Part shown: positions 24,667 through 31,440 of the stretch, piece after piece
Layout: each line of letters starts with the position of its first letter
Numbering within the stretch: position 1 is the first letter of the stretch
Assembly (NCBI GenBank): GCA_047614005.1
Contig: JBLHIK010000003.1
Location: forward strand, 1 to 39,502
DNA: 39,502 bases
From: JBLHIK01 sp047614005
GTDB lineage: Bacteria; Patescibacteriota; Minisyncoccia; Phycocordibacterales; UBA1006
Direction: 5' to 3'
Translations under genes and position numbers: made by a program
Notes under the pieces: model-generated
Database searches by the model: none
The model's input: the letters and a program-made list of their open reading frames with translations, nothing else
What the model was told of the DNA's origin: nothing

Positions 24667-25407
24667 ATGAACCCACAGACAAAATATAATTTAATGTTTC
24701 TCGACACAGAAACAACAGGAAACACAAAGGACGACTATCTCTGCCAAGTAGCATATCTTGTAGGAGACGAGCGATACAATGAACTCTTTACTCCGATCGT
24801 ACCCATTCCTCCAGAAGCATCTGCTGTACATCACATACGACCAAAACATATTGAAGGAAAACCAGCATATAAAGGAAGTGATTTTTCACAGACACTAGAA
24901 AAAAAACTAGAGGATGAAAATACTGTGTTTATTGCACACAATGCTATTTTTGACATAGATATGCTCGCAAAAGAAGATACAAAAGTAAATACCTACATAG
25001 ACACTCTCAAAGTAGCACAACATCTCGATACAGAAGACAAGCTAAACAGATACAATCTCCAGTATCTTCGATATGCGCTCAATCTCGACGACGAGGCAGA
25101 AGGAGAAACTATTCAAGCTCACGATGCACTCGGAGATATTATCATCTTGCGAGCACTCTTTAATAGACTTTTTGAAAAGGCTCGCAAAGATTTTAAGGAC
25201 GATGATGAGACTATAGAATATCTCATCAAACTCACCCACACTCCTGTTCTCATTTCAAAAATCAACTTCGGAAAACATGCCGGAAAAACTATCAAGGAAA
25301 TAGCAGCGATAGACAAAGGATATCTCAGCTGGCTCTACGGACAAAAGAAAGAGAGCGAGCAAGACGAGACAGACTGGCTCTATACTCTTGAGCAATACTT
25401 AAATTAG
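24667..25407 (+). CDS. DnaQ-like 3'-5' exonuclease with ExoX-like C-terminal motif
   Basis: A protein of about 246 residues with a DEDD-type exonuclease domain: Exo I FLDTETTG near residue 12, Exo II AHNAIFDIDML, and Exo III with the conserved AHDALGD (DEDDh: HD). After the nuclease domain comes a short motif FGKHAGKTIKEIAAIDKGYL (residues about 203-222) like the C-terminal region seen in exonuclease X relatives. It probably acts in DNA repair or proofreading. I chose the ATG at 24667 (MNPQTKYNLMFLDTE); an ATG at 24649 would add six residues. Convergent with 25467-25946. Confidence 0.88.
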   Translation: MNPQTKYNLMFLDTETTGNTKDDYLCQVAYLVGDERYNELFTPIVPIPPEASAVHHIRPKHIEGKPAYKGSDFSQTLEKKLEDENTVFIAHNAIFDIDMLAKEDTKVNTYIDTLKVAQHLDTEDKLNRYNLQYLRYALNLDDEAEGETIQAHDALGDIIILRALFNRLFEKARKDFKDDDETIEYLIKLTHTPVLISKINFGKHAGKTIKEIAAIDKGYLSWLYGQKKESEQDETDWLYTLEQYLN

Positions 25408-25414
25408 GTATTTT

Positions 25415-25446
25415 AAAAGGCTTTTTCGCAAGAAAAAGCCTTTTTG
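25415..25446. terminator. Terminator after the exonuclease gene
   Basis: AAAAGGCTTTTTC / GAAAAAGCCTTTT hairpin with a GCAA loop, 8 bp past the stop; bidirectional, shared with the convergent 25467-25946 gene. Confidence 0.85.
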
Positions 25447-25466
25447 TTTTAATTAAACTAAGAAAT

Positions 25467-25946
25467 TTACTCTCGAACAACGAGAAGCGATATTGTGTCT
25501 ATAGAATGGGGATTCCATCTATACCAGAGTTTTAATTTTTCTCTCAGAGACTCGATGGAATTATATCCATAACAGCTCACAATATCGTATTCGCCTACTC
25601 CGTCGAAAGCAGGCATTACTGATTTCATATCCACAAAGTGTTTATGTTTTCCATCGTTATCATTAAGAAAAATAATGGCAGTACTGTCTTCAAATACACA
25701 AAGTATTGTAATATCTGAATCAATCTCAGCTTTAGAGAAATTTTCAAAAGAGATTACTCGCCCTTGGTTTTCCTCTAGTGTCAAATAAGCATTGACACTG
25801 TCTACTTTATATATATACCACATCCAGATAAGTAAAGAAGCAAAAGCTATTATTTTATGTTCTTTAAAAAGATATTTAGCTATGATATATAAAAATATAC
25901 CAGAGAGCATAGAAATAAAGAGCATGTTTAAAAAAGTATTTTCCAT
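25467..25946 (-). CDS. Hypothetical membrane-anchored protein
   Basis: A 159-residue protein with two N-terminal hydrophobic segments (about residues 5-26 and 32-46) followed by a soluble domain of about 110 residues containing ITILCVFEDSTAIIFLNDND and a Trp/Tyr-rich end (KLWYRWNPHSIDTISLLVVR). The domain is probably outside or peripheral to the membrane. Not recognised. It is a single gene, convergent with the exonuclease gene and divergent from rmuC. Confidence 0.65.
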   Translation of the reverse strand: MENTFLNMLFISMLSGIFLYIIAKYLFKEHKIIAFASLLIWMWYIYKVDSVNAYLTLEENQGRVISFENFSKAEIDSDITILCVFEDSTAIIFLNDNDGKHKHFVDMKSVMPAFDGVGEYDIVSCYGYNSIESLREKLKLWYRWNPHSIDTISLLVVRE

Positions 25947-26041
25947 CGTGTAAAATTTTTAGTGAGCAATATTAAATTCCCTCTTACTATAGACCTGCGT
26001 ACAAGTTTGTCAATAAATCTTTTTTTATCTCACTGCTCATG

Positions 26042-26050
26042 TGATATGAT
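26042..26050 (+). promoter_or_regulatory. rmuC extended -10 box, 8 bp before the ATG
   Basis: TGATATGAT matches an extended -10 (TGnTATAAT-like). The ATG is at 26059, so the predicted leader is about 2 nt. No good -35 is seen. Confidence 0.6.
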
Positions 26051-26058
26051 ACAAGCAT

Positions 26059-27105
26059 ATGATATTTTCAATTAGTTTAGGTATTGCTCTTGTGGTACTC
26101 GCTGTTCTCTTTTATTTAGAAAAAAAGAAAAACACCACAACTGCACAAAACCTCAGTACACAAGAGAGTTCACTTCTTCTACAGCAGATGAATGAATTAC
26201 AGAGAAGTATCGATGAAAAACTCGGCAACTCTGAAAAGCAAATGCAAGAATCTCTCAAATTTCAATCAACGCGATCACACGACCTCATCAGAGAAATCAC
26301 TCGAGAGCTCACAGAGGTAAAAAAGACAGGAGAGCAAATGCTCCAGTTCGGAGAACAGCTCCAAAACCTTCAAGACATTCTCAAAAACCCAAAACAAAGA
26401 GGTATTCTCGGAGAGTACTATCTCGAAACTACTCTGAAAAACGTCCTTCCTCCAAAAAGCTATCAAATGCAGTATGCTTTTGCAAACAAGGAAATAGTAG
26501 ATGCAGTCGTCTTTGTAAAAGACAAGATCATACCTATCGACAGCAAATTCTCTCTCGAAAACTACAACAGACTCTTGAGCGAAAAGAGCAAAACAGAACG
26601 TGCTCTTCTCGAGAAGTCCTTCAAGCAAGATATTAAAAACAGGATAGACGAAACGAGTAAATACATTCGACCAGAAGAAAACACGATGGATTTTGCCTTT
26701 ATGTTCATACCTCACGAAGCTATCTACTATGATCTCCTCGTAGCAGAGATTGGAGGTATCAAGGTCAACACACAAGACCTCATACAATATGCGTTCTCAA
26801 AGAACGTTCTCATTGTATCCCCTACTTCTTTCCTCGCTTTTCTCCAGACAGTCATGCAAGGTCTCCGTGCACTACAAATAGAAGAAAGTGCGAAAGAGAT
26901 ACGAAAGAGAGTTGGTGAGCTCGGGCGACACATCAGCGCATATGAAAGTTTCCATAGTAAAGTAGGAAATACCCTCTCGACAACAGTCAATCACTACAAC
27001 TCGGCGAGCAAAGAGCTCAAGAAAATAGACAAGGACGTCACGCGTATCGACGGAGAATCCATCGGTCTCGATATAGAAACAATATCCAAACCTGAATTAG
27101 AATAA
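26059..27105 (+). CDS. rmuC: DNA recombination protein RmuC
   Basis: A 348-residue RmuC-family protein: one N-terminal membrane segment (about residues 2-20), a coiled coil (about 35-115), then the conserved nuclease-fold domain with NPKQRGILGEYYLETTLKNV, VDAVVFVKDKIIPIDSKF and MFIPHEAIYYDLL. RmuC limits rearrangements such as inversions at short inverted repeats in E. coli and has a restriction-endonuclease-like fold. That is notable in a region so rich in repeats. The gene stands alone on the plus strand. Confidence 0.93.
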   Translation: MIFSISLGIALVVLAVLFYLEKKKNTTTAQNLSTQESSLLLQQMNELQRSIDEKLGNSEKQMQESLKFQSTRSHDLIREITRELTEVKKTGEQMLQFGEQLQNLQDILKNPKQRGILGEYYLETTLKNVLPPKSYQMQYAFANKEIVDAVVFVKDKIIPIDSKFSLENYNRLLSEKSKTERALLEKSFKQDIKNRIDETSKYIRPEENTMDFAFMFIPHEAIYYDLLVAEIGGIKVNTQDLIQYAFSKNVLIVSPTSFLAFLQTVMQGLRALQIEESAKEIRKRVGELGRHISAYESFHSKVGNTLSTTVNHYNSASKELKKIDKDVTRIDGESIGLDIETISKPELE

Positions 27106-27126
27106 AAATAGAAATTTTTAAAAGCA

Positions 27127-27155
27127 TTGACAAATTTTTAATTGTATGCTATTAT
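27127..27155 (+). promoter_or_regulatory. Promoter of the 27193 small ORF
   Basis: TTGACA, 17-bp spacer, TATTAT. The start would be near 27162, leaving a leader of about 30 nt before the ATG at 27193. Confidence 0.75.
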
Positions 27156-27192
27156 TAATATTGAATACGAACCATTTTAAAGACCCAAAATA

Positions 27193-27366
27193 ATGAAAGA
27201 TTTTATTATATTGTGGCGTTCATTTGCAATATGTTACGCTATTGGATATGTGCTTTTTATAAAACCAATAATTCCTGTTTCTATAATTACATATGTTAAT
27301 ATTATTTTCTATTTAAGTTTAATTGTTTTTTCTTACTTGAATTACAGAACACTTAAGAAAACATAA
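27193..27366 (+). CDS. 57-residue membrane peptide
   Basis: A short ORF with its own consensus promoter (27127-27155) and terminator (27389-27428). The product, MKDFIILWRSFAICYAIGYV plus a further 37 residues, has two hydrophobic segments separated by a Pro-containing turn (KPIIPV) and a basic C-terminus (NYRTLKKT). No homology can be assigned. Complete transcription signals and good composition support a real gene. A type I toxin-like or other small membrane protein is possible, but this is not shown. Confidence 0.6.
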   Translation: MKDFIILWRSFAICYAIGYVLFIKPIIPVSIITYVNIIFYLSLIVFSYLNYRTLKKT

Positions 27367-27388
27367 AAACTTTGAATATTTACCCAGA

Positions 27389-27428
27389 AGTCCAGTTTTG
27401 TTATTATTACAAAATTGGACTTTTTTTA
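27389..27428 (+). terminator. Terminator after the 57-residue ORF
   Basis: AGTCCAGTTTTGT / ACAAAATTGGACTT hairpin followed by a run of Ts. Confidence 0.85.
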
Positions 27429-27454
27429 TATTTATTTTTTAATATATTATAGAC

Positions 27455-27483
27455 TTGCACATATCCTTTTCATCGTGTATATT
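27455..27483 (+). promoter_or_regulatory. Promoter of small RNA copy 1
   Basis: TTGCAC, 17-bp spacer, TATATT. The same promoter stands at 28249-28277 before copy 2. Confidence 0.75.
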
Positions 27484-27489
27484 TGTTGA

Positions 27490-27621
27490 ACATCTGCTTT
27501 CGGCTTGCCTTAAGTAGATGTACTGAAAAATGACTGCTTCGGCAGGCATTTTTCATTTTCGATAAAGACCAAAGCAAATAATCTTAATTAAAAAAGGCGC
27601 TCCTCACGGAGCGCCTTTTTT
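27490..27621 (+). ncRNA. Predicted small RNA, copy 1
   Basis: An intergenic transcript of about 132 nt predicted from a promoter and a strong terminator (GGCGCTC/GAGCGCC with T run, ending 27621). Bases 27490-27578 (89 nt) are identical to 28284-28372. The RNA can form hairpin 1 (ACATCT/AGATGT) and hairpin 2 (GAAAAATG/CATTTTTC with inner CTGC-TTCG-GCAG tetraloop stem). A conserved single-stranded stretch CGATAAAGACCAAAGCAAA then leads into the terminator. There is no convincing ORF (longest about 11 codons). I do not recognise the family. Confidence 0.75.
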
Positions 27622-27642
27622 AATACGTATATTAGTTTACTA

Positions 27643-28128
27643 TTAAACCTCTACAGTAACACTTCCAGAAATAGTCATCTCACCATGTACAATCTCCTTA
27701 TGGTCATTCGTAGAGAGACGAACCTCTATCTTATGCTCTCCTTTTTCTAGACCTGTTAAATGGTACCATTCACCATAAATACGAGAGATTTTAACACCAT
27801 CTACATATATATGAGCATGACCTTCCCCTTCTTTATGTACACCTCCTGCATTTTCAGGTGCAAATATAAAGTTTTCTGTTGAGATGTTTATATTAAATCC
27901 ATTCACAGAATCTGAAGTAGCAATAATGTCTACTGATGGCTTACTATCGAGCATTGAAACATCAAAAACACCATGAACATGACTGTATCCATCGCTCATA
28001 TGAGCACCATCTGACATATGAACATTGTCATGCATGTCTTCTGGTGTATAACTATAAGGACTTACAATAAGAGCTCCTACAATACCTCCAAGAACAAAGA
28101 CACCTACTGCTAAAATATTTTTTTTCAT
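27643..28128 (-). CDS. Exported His-rich, probably metal-binding protein
   Basis: A 161-residue protein with an N-terminal signal or anchor segment (about residues 4-24), then a His/Met/Asp-rich stretch (MHDNVHMSDGAHMSDGYSHV, about 32-51) typical of periplasmic metal binding, and a beta-rich C-terminal domain. That domain contains HKEGEGHAHIYVDGVKISRI and GEHKIEVRLSTNDHKEIVHG, like small copper-binding or DUF4399-type extracellular domains. The role is probably binding copper or another metal outside the membrane. It lies between the two copies of the small RNA and is transcribed against them. Confidence 0.65.
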   Translation of the reverse strand: MKKNILAVGVFVLGGIVGALIVSPYSYTPEDMHDNVHMSDGAHMSDGYSHVHGVFDVSMLDSKPSVDIIATSDSVNGFNINISTENFIFAPENAGGVHKEGEGHAHIYVDGVKISRIYGEWYHLTGLEKGEHKIEVRLSTNDHKEIVHGEMTISGSVTVEV

Positions 28129-28248
28129 ATTAATTAAAATAATCTATTATAATGTTATATATTATAACATTATAAATAATATAAAAGTATAGGTATATCT
28201 TCTTTAATTTCTTCTATTTTGTAAAATATGGCATAATATATTATAGAC

Positions 28249-28277
28249 TTGCACATATCCCTTTCATCGTGTATATT
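28249..28277 (+). promoter_or_regulatory. Promoter of small RNA copy 2
   Basis: TTGCAC, 17-bp spacer, TATATT, nearly identical to copy 1 including flanks. Confidence 0.75.
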
Positions 28278-28283
28278 TATTTT

Positions 28284-28411
28284 ACATCTGCTTTCGGCTT
28301 GCCTTAAGTAGATGTACTGAAAAATGACTGCTTCGGCAGGCATTTTTCATTTTCGATAAAGACCAAAGCAAACAACCCTAAAAAGAGCGCTTCTCACGAA
28401 GCGCTCTTTTT
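28284..28411 (+). ncRNA. Predicted small RNA, copy 2
   Basis: Second copy of the 27490-27621 RNA; the first 89 nt are identical. Its terminator differs in sequence (GAGCGCTTC / GAAGCGCTC) but keeps the hairpin with T run, so the structure is conserved where the sequence is not. About 128 nt. Confidence 0.75.
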
Positions 28412-28450
28412 GTATCCTTTCCCCCGTTCCCTCTAAAAATAAAATGTTTA

Positions 28451-28547
28451 TATTGGTGAGCCTTCTCGAGCTCGAACCAAATAAATTCGTTACAGGGTAA
28501 GGCTATTTTGAAGTACTTATGTATTATCATAACGACCCCTCTCGAGC
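28451..28547 (-). repeat. Diverged direct repeat, left of the CDPS-like gene
   Basis: About 97 bp resembling 29401-29502: both begin GGTGAGCCTTCTCGAG.TCGAA and end GACCC.TCTCGAG, with the two anchors 79-80 bp apart, while the middle has diverged. On the minus strand both encode WFELEKAHQ in one frame, interrupted by stops, so they may be remnants of a coding sequence. Confidence 0.65.
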
Positions 28548-28581
28548 TGAGCAATAAGTGACAAAAGTGACCCATTTTCTT

Positions 28582-29346
28582 CTACTCATAGTTCCAAGTA
28601 GCAAGATTGAGACGAGTGAAGTCATAAAGCTTTTTCGATTCCAGATCATAGAAAGAGTTTTGATAAGGATTTTCTGACCAATCTAGATTAAAAGGGTTTA
28701 GTTGAAAAAGATACACCGTGGACTTAAGTGGTACTCCAGGATAACAAAACAGTATCCACTTCTGTCTATTTTCGATAAAGTCGTTCGGAAGTTGCACCTT
28801 GTTCTTAAGAAGTAAGTAGAACATAAGGATCTCTTCTAGGAAGAAGTTGACTTGATTTTCTCCTATATCTCGAGCAAACCTCTCACAGTCTTCTTGAATA
28901 TACCCCTGGAATGATTCGTCGTTATCGTATATCTTTTTTATTTCATCGAACTTAAGATTGAAATCTGAACTCCCGAGATACAACTGATTCCACACCATAT
29001 AATTGACTGCTTTTTGGATCTGGAACTCAATAGGGTTTTTCTGAAGAATTTTCTGGATACCATTCTTATGGTTAATCACAGAGTGCATAAATGAGCGCTT
29101 AAGTTCTGGAGCTGGCTTATCTGAATAAAGATACAAGAAGTCAGAATAGATAAAGTTAGCACCAATTGTAGGAGTTGAAACTTTTGATAGATTAAAAGTT
29201 CTCAGATGTTCAATACAATCTTTCACAGATTGTCCACCATGATCAAGCTTGTTCATCGATAATCCAAAAAGTAGGAGCCCCTCTTGTGCGGGGAGTTTAT
29301 TAATATCGAAGAAGGTATTTTCGGGGAGATGTGTATTCATTTGCAC
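28582..29346 (-). CDS. Probable tRNA-dependent cyclodipeptide synthase
   Basis: A 254-residue protein whose layout matches cyclodipeptide synthases (CDPSs), Rossmann-type enzymes that take two aminoacyl-tRNAs and release a cyclic dipeptide. Matches: an early hydrophobic strand ending in GLS (residues 28-30; the Ser fits the catalytic serine), a basic ELKRSFMHSVINHK helix, FQGYIQEDCERFAR, NFFLEEILMF near 170 (fits YxxxE, with Phe for Tyr), and LFCYPGVPLKST near 203 (fits the CDPS Tyr region). The Pro after the Glu motif is missing and the first Tyr is replaced, so substrate use or activity may differ. No cyclodipeptide oxidase, P450 or methyltransferase is adjacent. Divergent family member is the best call; otherwise unknown. 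Confidence 0.55.
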   Translation of the reverse strand: MQMNTHLPENTFFDINKLPAQEGLLLFGLSMNKLDHGGQSVKDCIEHLRTFNLSKVSTPTIGANFIYSDFLYLYSDKPAPELKRSFMHSVINHKNGIQKILQKNPIEFQIQKAVNYMVWNQLYLGSSDFNLKFDEIKKIYDNDESFQGYIQEDCERFARDIGENQVNFFLEEILMFYLLLKNKVQLPNDFIENRQKWILFCYPGVPLKSTVYLFQLNPFNLDWSENPYQNSFYDLESKKLYDFTRLNLATWNYE

Positions 29347-29400
29347 ATAATTCTACCATACATCCTGAACACACCAACTTGTATACAAAATTTGTGAACA

Positions 29401-29502
29401 TTAGAACTGGTGAGCCTTCTCGAGTTCGAACCAAGCAAAGTCATTGTGGTGTAAAGTTTTTTTTAGTTATTATATAGAAATTCAAAATGACCCTTCTCGA
29501 GC
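29401..29502 (-). repeat. Diverged direct repeat, right of the CDPS-like gene
   Basis: Partner of 28451-28547. The pair brackets the 28582-29346 gene, as if the gene arrived or was duplicated with these borders. Confidence 0.65.
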
Positions 29503-29612
29503 GCTGTTGGGTTTTCACTATAGGCGCCAATTGCTGTAATAGGGTTTTGCTCCTCTAGAAAAAACTTCTCCCGGACCACTTCAAAAGCCACCGCTGTGTC
29601 CTGTTGATTCAT
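29463..29612 (-). CDS. Possible 49-residue protein downstream of gajB
   Basis: An ORF of 49 codons, MNQQDTAVAFEVVREKFFLE then residues through ALEKGHFEFLYNN. Its C-terminal LEKGHFE overlaps the repeat at 29401-29502; the equivalent frame in the other repeat ends LERGRYDNT. It is acidic and probably helical at the start. It could be a small real gene or the remnant of a larger one; nothing else is seen between 29347 and 29648. Confidence 0.35.
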   Translation of the reverse strand: MNQQDTAVAFEVVREKFFLEEQNPITAIGAYSENPTALEKGHFEFLYNN

Positions 29613-29648
29613 TTCGTGGAAAACCTTTATTTTCTCTTTCCATGTTTT

Positions 29649-31439
29649 TCATTGCTTTTTTATATTTTCTGTACCAAACCATTCAGTTATTTTAATCATT
29701 GCCGAATCTCCCATTTGAGAAAGAGCTAAAACAACTAAATTTTCTTTAGCCCTAGAACAAGAAACATAAAACAGATTTTTAGTTCGTAACTTCCTGTGTT
29801 CTTTGTCATCTGTGTCATTAAAGAATTTTTGGAAATCATATTTTGCAACCCAACTTGTATCATCAATTACAACCAAAACATTTCTATATTCTTCTCCTTT
29901 TGTTCCGTGCTTTGTAGAGTATGATGTTTGCTCTTGAATGTGTTTAAAAGCACAAATCATTTCATTATAATTGGTAAGCATTAATGTTTCATAGAATAGT
30001 TTATTTTTAGTTGCTCTTTTTAACTCTTCTTCATCACTAATAGTTGAGACATCTATAGCTATCTTTTCTAAAAATTTTTGTAATTTTCTAGAGGGAAGCG
30101 ATAACTTATTTTCTTGGCAAAAATTAAAAACATCTTGGATTGTTCCAGTCGTTCTTAAAGTTGTTAATTCTTTTAATTTATTTTCTATTTCTTGTTTGTC
30201 TGAATGTTTAGTTAGAGAGCTAAAAACACCTTGTTGTTTTAGATACTTTATAACTCTGTTATAATTTTTGTCCGCCCAAAAAGAAACTAAATGTTCAATT
30301 CCTGTTTCTCGTTCACTAGAGTTTTTTTTGTCTTTAGAACCAAAGAAGTAAGACGAAAAATGATTTTCTCTATTTAATAATTCAGTTTTAGGGTCATAAA
30401 ACCTTTTTGAATAAGTTTTATATAGATTTCCAAAACCTGCTCTTTCTGCAACTTTGCTATTTGCAATTATTAGAATCTTGTCATCACCTGATTCTGAAAA
30501 GTCCCAACCTTCTGCGTCTAATCTTGTAATAATACTGTCATAGTCTAAATCTTTTTTAGGTGCTATTCTCGCTCGATAAGGTGCACCTTTTTCTTTTGGA
30601 TTCCTTGAAGCATTTGTACAATTAATAAATTGAACGCTTCCATCAATACTTTCTTTACTTTCAGGTATTGTTTGAGTTATATTATCTCGAATGTTATTTA
30701 ATAGATTAACAACACTTTCGGAAGAACGATAATTGTCGTCCTTTGTCACAAGTTCAAGCTTGTTTGAATCAATATAAGGTTGTAATGAACCAATACCAGT
30801 GTCGTAAATTTTTTGATAAGAATCTCCATAGAAACCAACTAATAGTTTCGCTTTGTTTCTTTCAAGTAGATAACTTACAATCGCATCAACAGTTTCACTA
30901 GCAGTATCTTGATATTCATCTATAAATAAGTAAGGATATTTTTGGCCTAAAATATGAGTTAAGGATGTATAGTTTTTAAACATTCGTAAAGACAAAGTTA
31001 TTACATCATCATGATGAAGACTTCCTTGTTCAAAATCTCTATAACCACTATCATCATAAGTAACTTCTTTAATTCTATCTTTTAATCCAGTTTTGTATTT
31101 ATCTGGCTTATCAATAAGCATAGCTTCATTTAATAAATCCAATTGGATTATTAATTGTTTGTTGAATCTTTTGATGCAATCCCATAAAAATTCGTGAATG
31201 GTAGAGACAATGACTAAAGGATTATTTTCAAGCCTTTCAATAATTTCATTTTTTGCTACATTAGTATATGTAATACAAACAATTTTTTGATTGTTTAACT
31301 TGATACTTTCTCCTTTTGTTTCTAAAACGTGATTTATCGTTTGAATTAAAGTATATGTTTTTCCTGAACCTGCTCCAGCTTCAAGTACATAACTTTTATT
31401 TTCTTCTATATGTTCTATTATTTGTTCTATAGCTGTCAT
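29649..31439 (-). CDS. gajB: Gabija GajB, UvrD-like helicase
   Basis: A 596-residue superfamily 1 (UvrD/Rep-like) helicase. Motifs in order: Walker A EAGAGSGKTYT (about 20-30), Ia ITYTNVAKNEI, II LFIDEYQDT (about 173), III GDSYQKIY, IV NYRSSESVV, V HGTKGEEYRNVLVV (about 510), VI LFYVSCSRAKENLVV. It starts 1 bp after the stop of an OLD-family nuclease gene, the gajA-gajB arrangement of the Gabija anti-phage system, in which GajB senses or processes DNA ends and activates the GajA complex. It is longer than the roughly 500-residue founding GajB. Low GC and plain AT-rich codon use match gajA. Confidence 0.88.
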   Translation of the reverse strand: MTAIEQIIEHIEENKSYVLEAGAGSGKTYTLIQTINHVLETKGESIKLNNQKIVCITYTNVAKNEIIERLENNPLVIVSTIHEFLWDCIKRFNKQLIIQLDLLNEAMLIDKPDKYKTGLKDRIKEVTYDDSGYRDFEQGSLHHDDVITLSLRMFKNYTSLTHILGQKYPYLFIDEYQDTASETVDAIVSYLLERNKAKLLVGFYGDSYQKIYDTGIGSLQPYIDSNKLELVTKDDNYRSSESVVNLLNNIRDNITQTIPESKESIDGSVQFINCTNASRNPKEKGAPYRARIAPKKDLDYDSIITRLDAEGWDFSESGDDKILIIANSKVAERAGFGNLYKTYSKRFYDPKTELLNRENHFSSYFFGSKDKKNSSERETGIEHLVSFWADKNYNRVIKYLKQQGVFSSLTKHSDKQEIENKLKELTTLRTTGTIQDVFNFCQENKLSLPSRKLQKFLEKIAIDVSTISDEEELKRATKNKLFYETLMLTNYNEMICAFKHIQEQTSYSTKHGTKGEEYRNVLVVIDDTSWVAKYDFQKFFNDTDDKEHRKLRTKNLFYVSCSRAKENLVVLALSQMGDSAMIKITEWFGTENIKKQ

Positions 31440-31440
31440 T

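Noticed and set aside
28378..28575. A 65-codon minus-strand ORF
   Set aside because: It overlaps the terminator of small RNA copy 2 and the diverged repeat, shows no recognisable protein character and lacks start signals.
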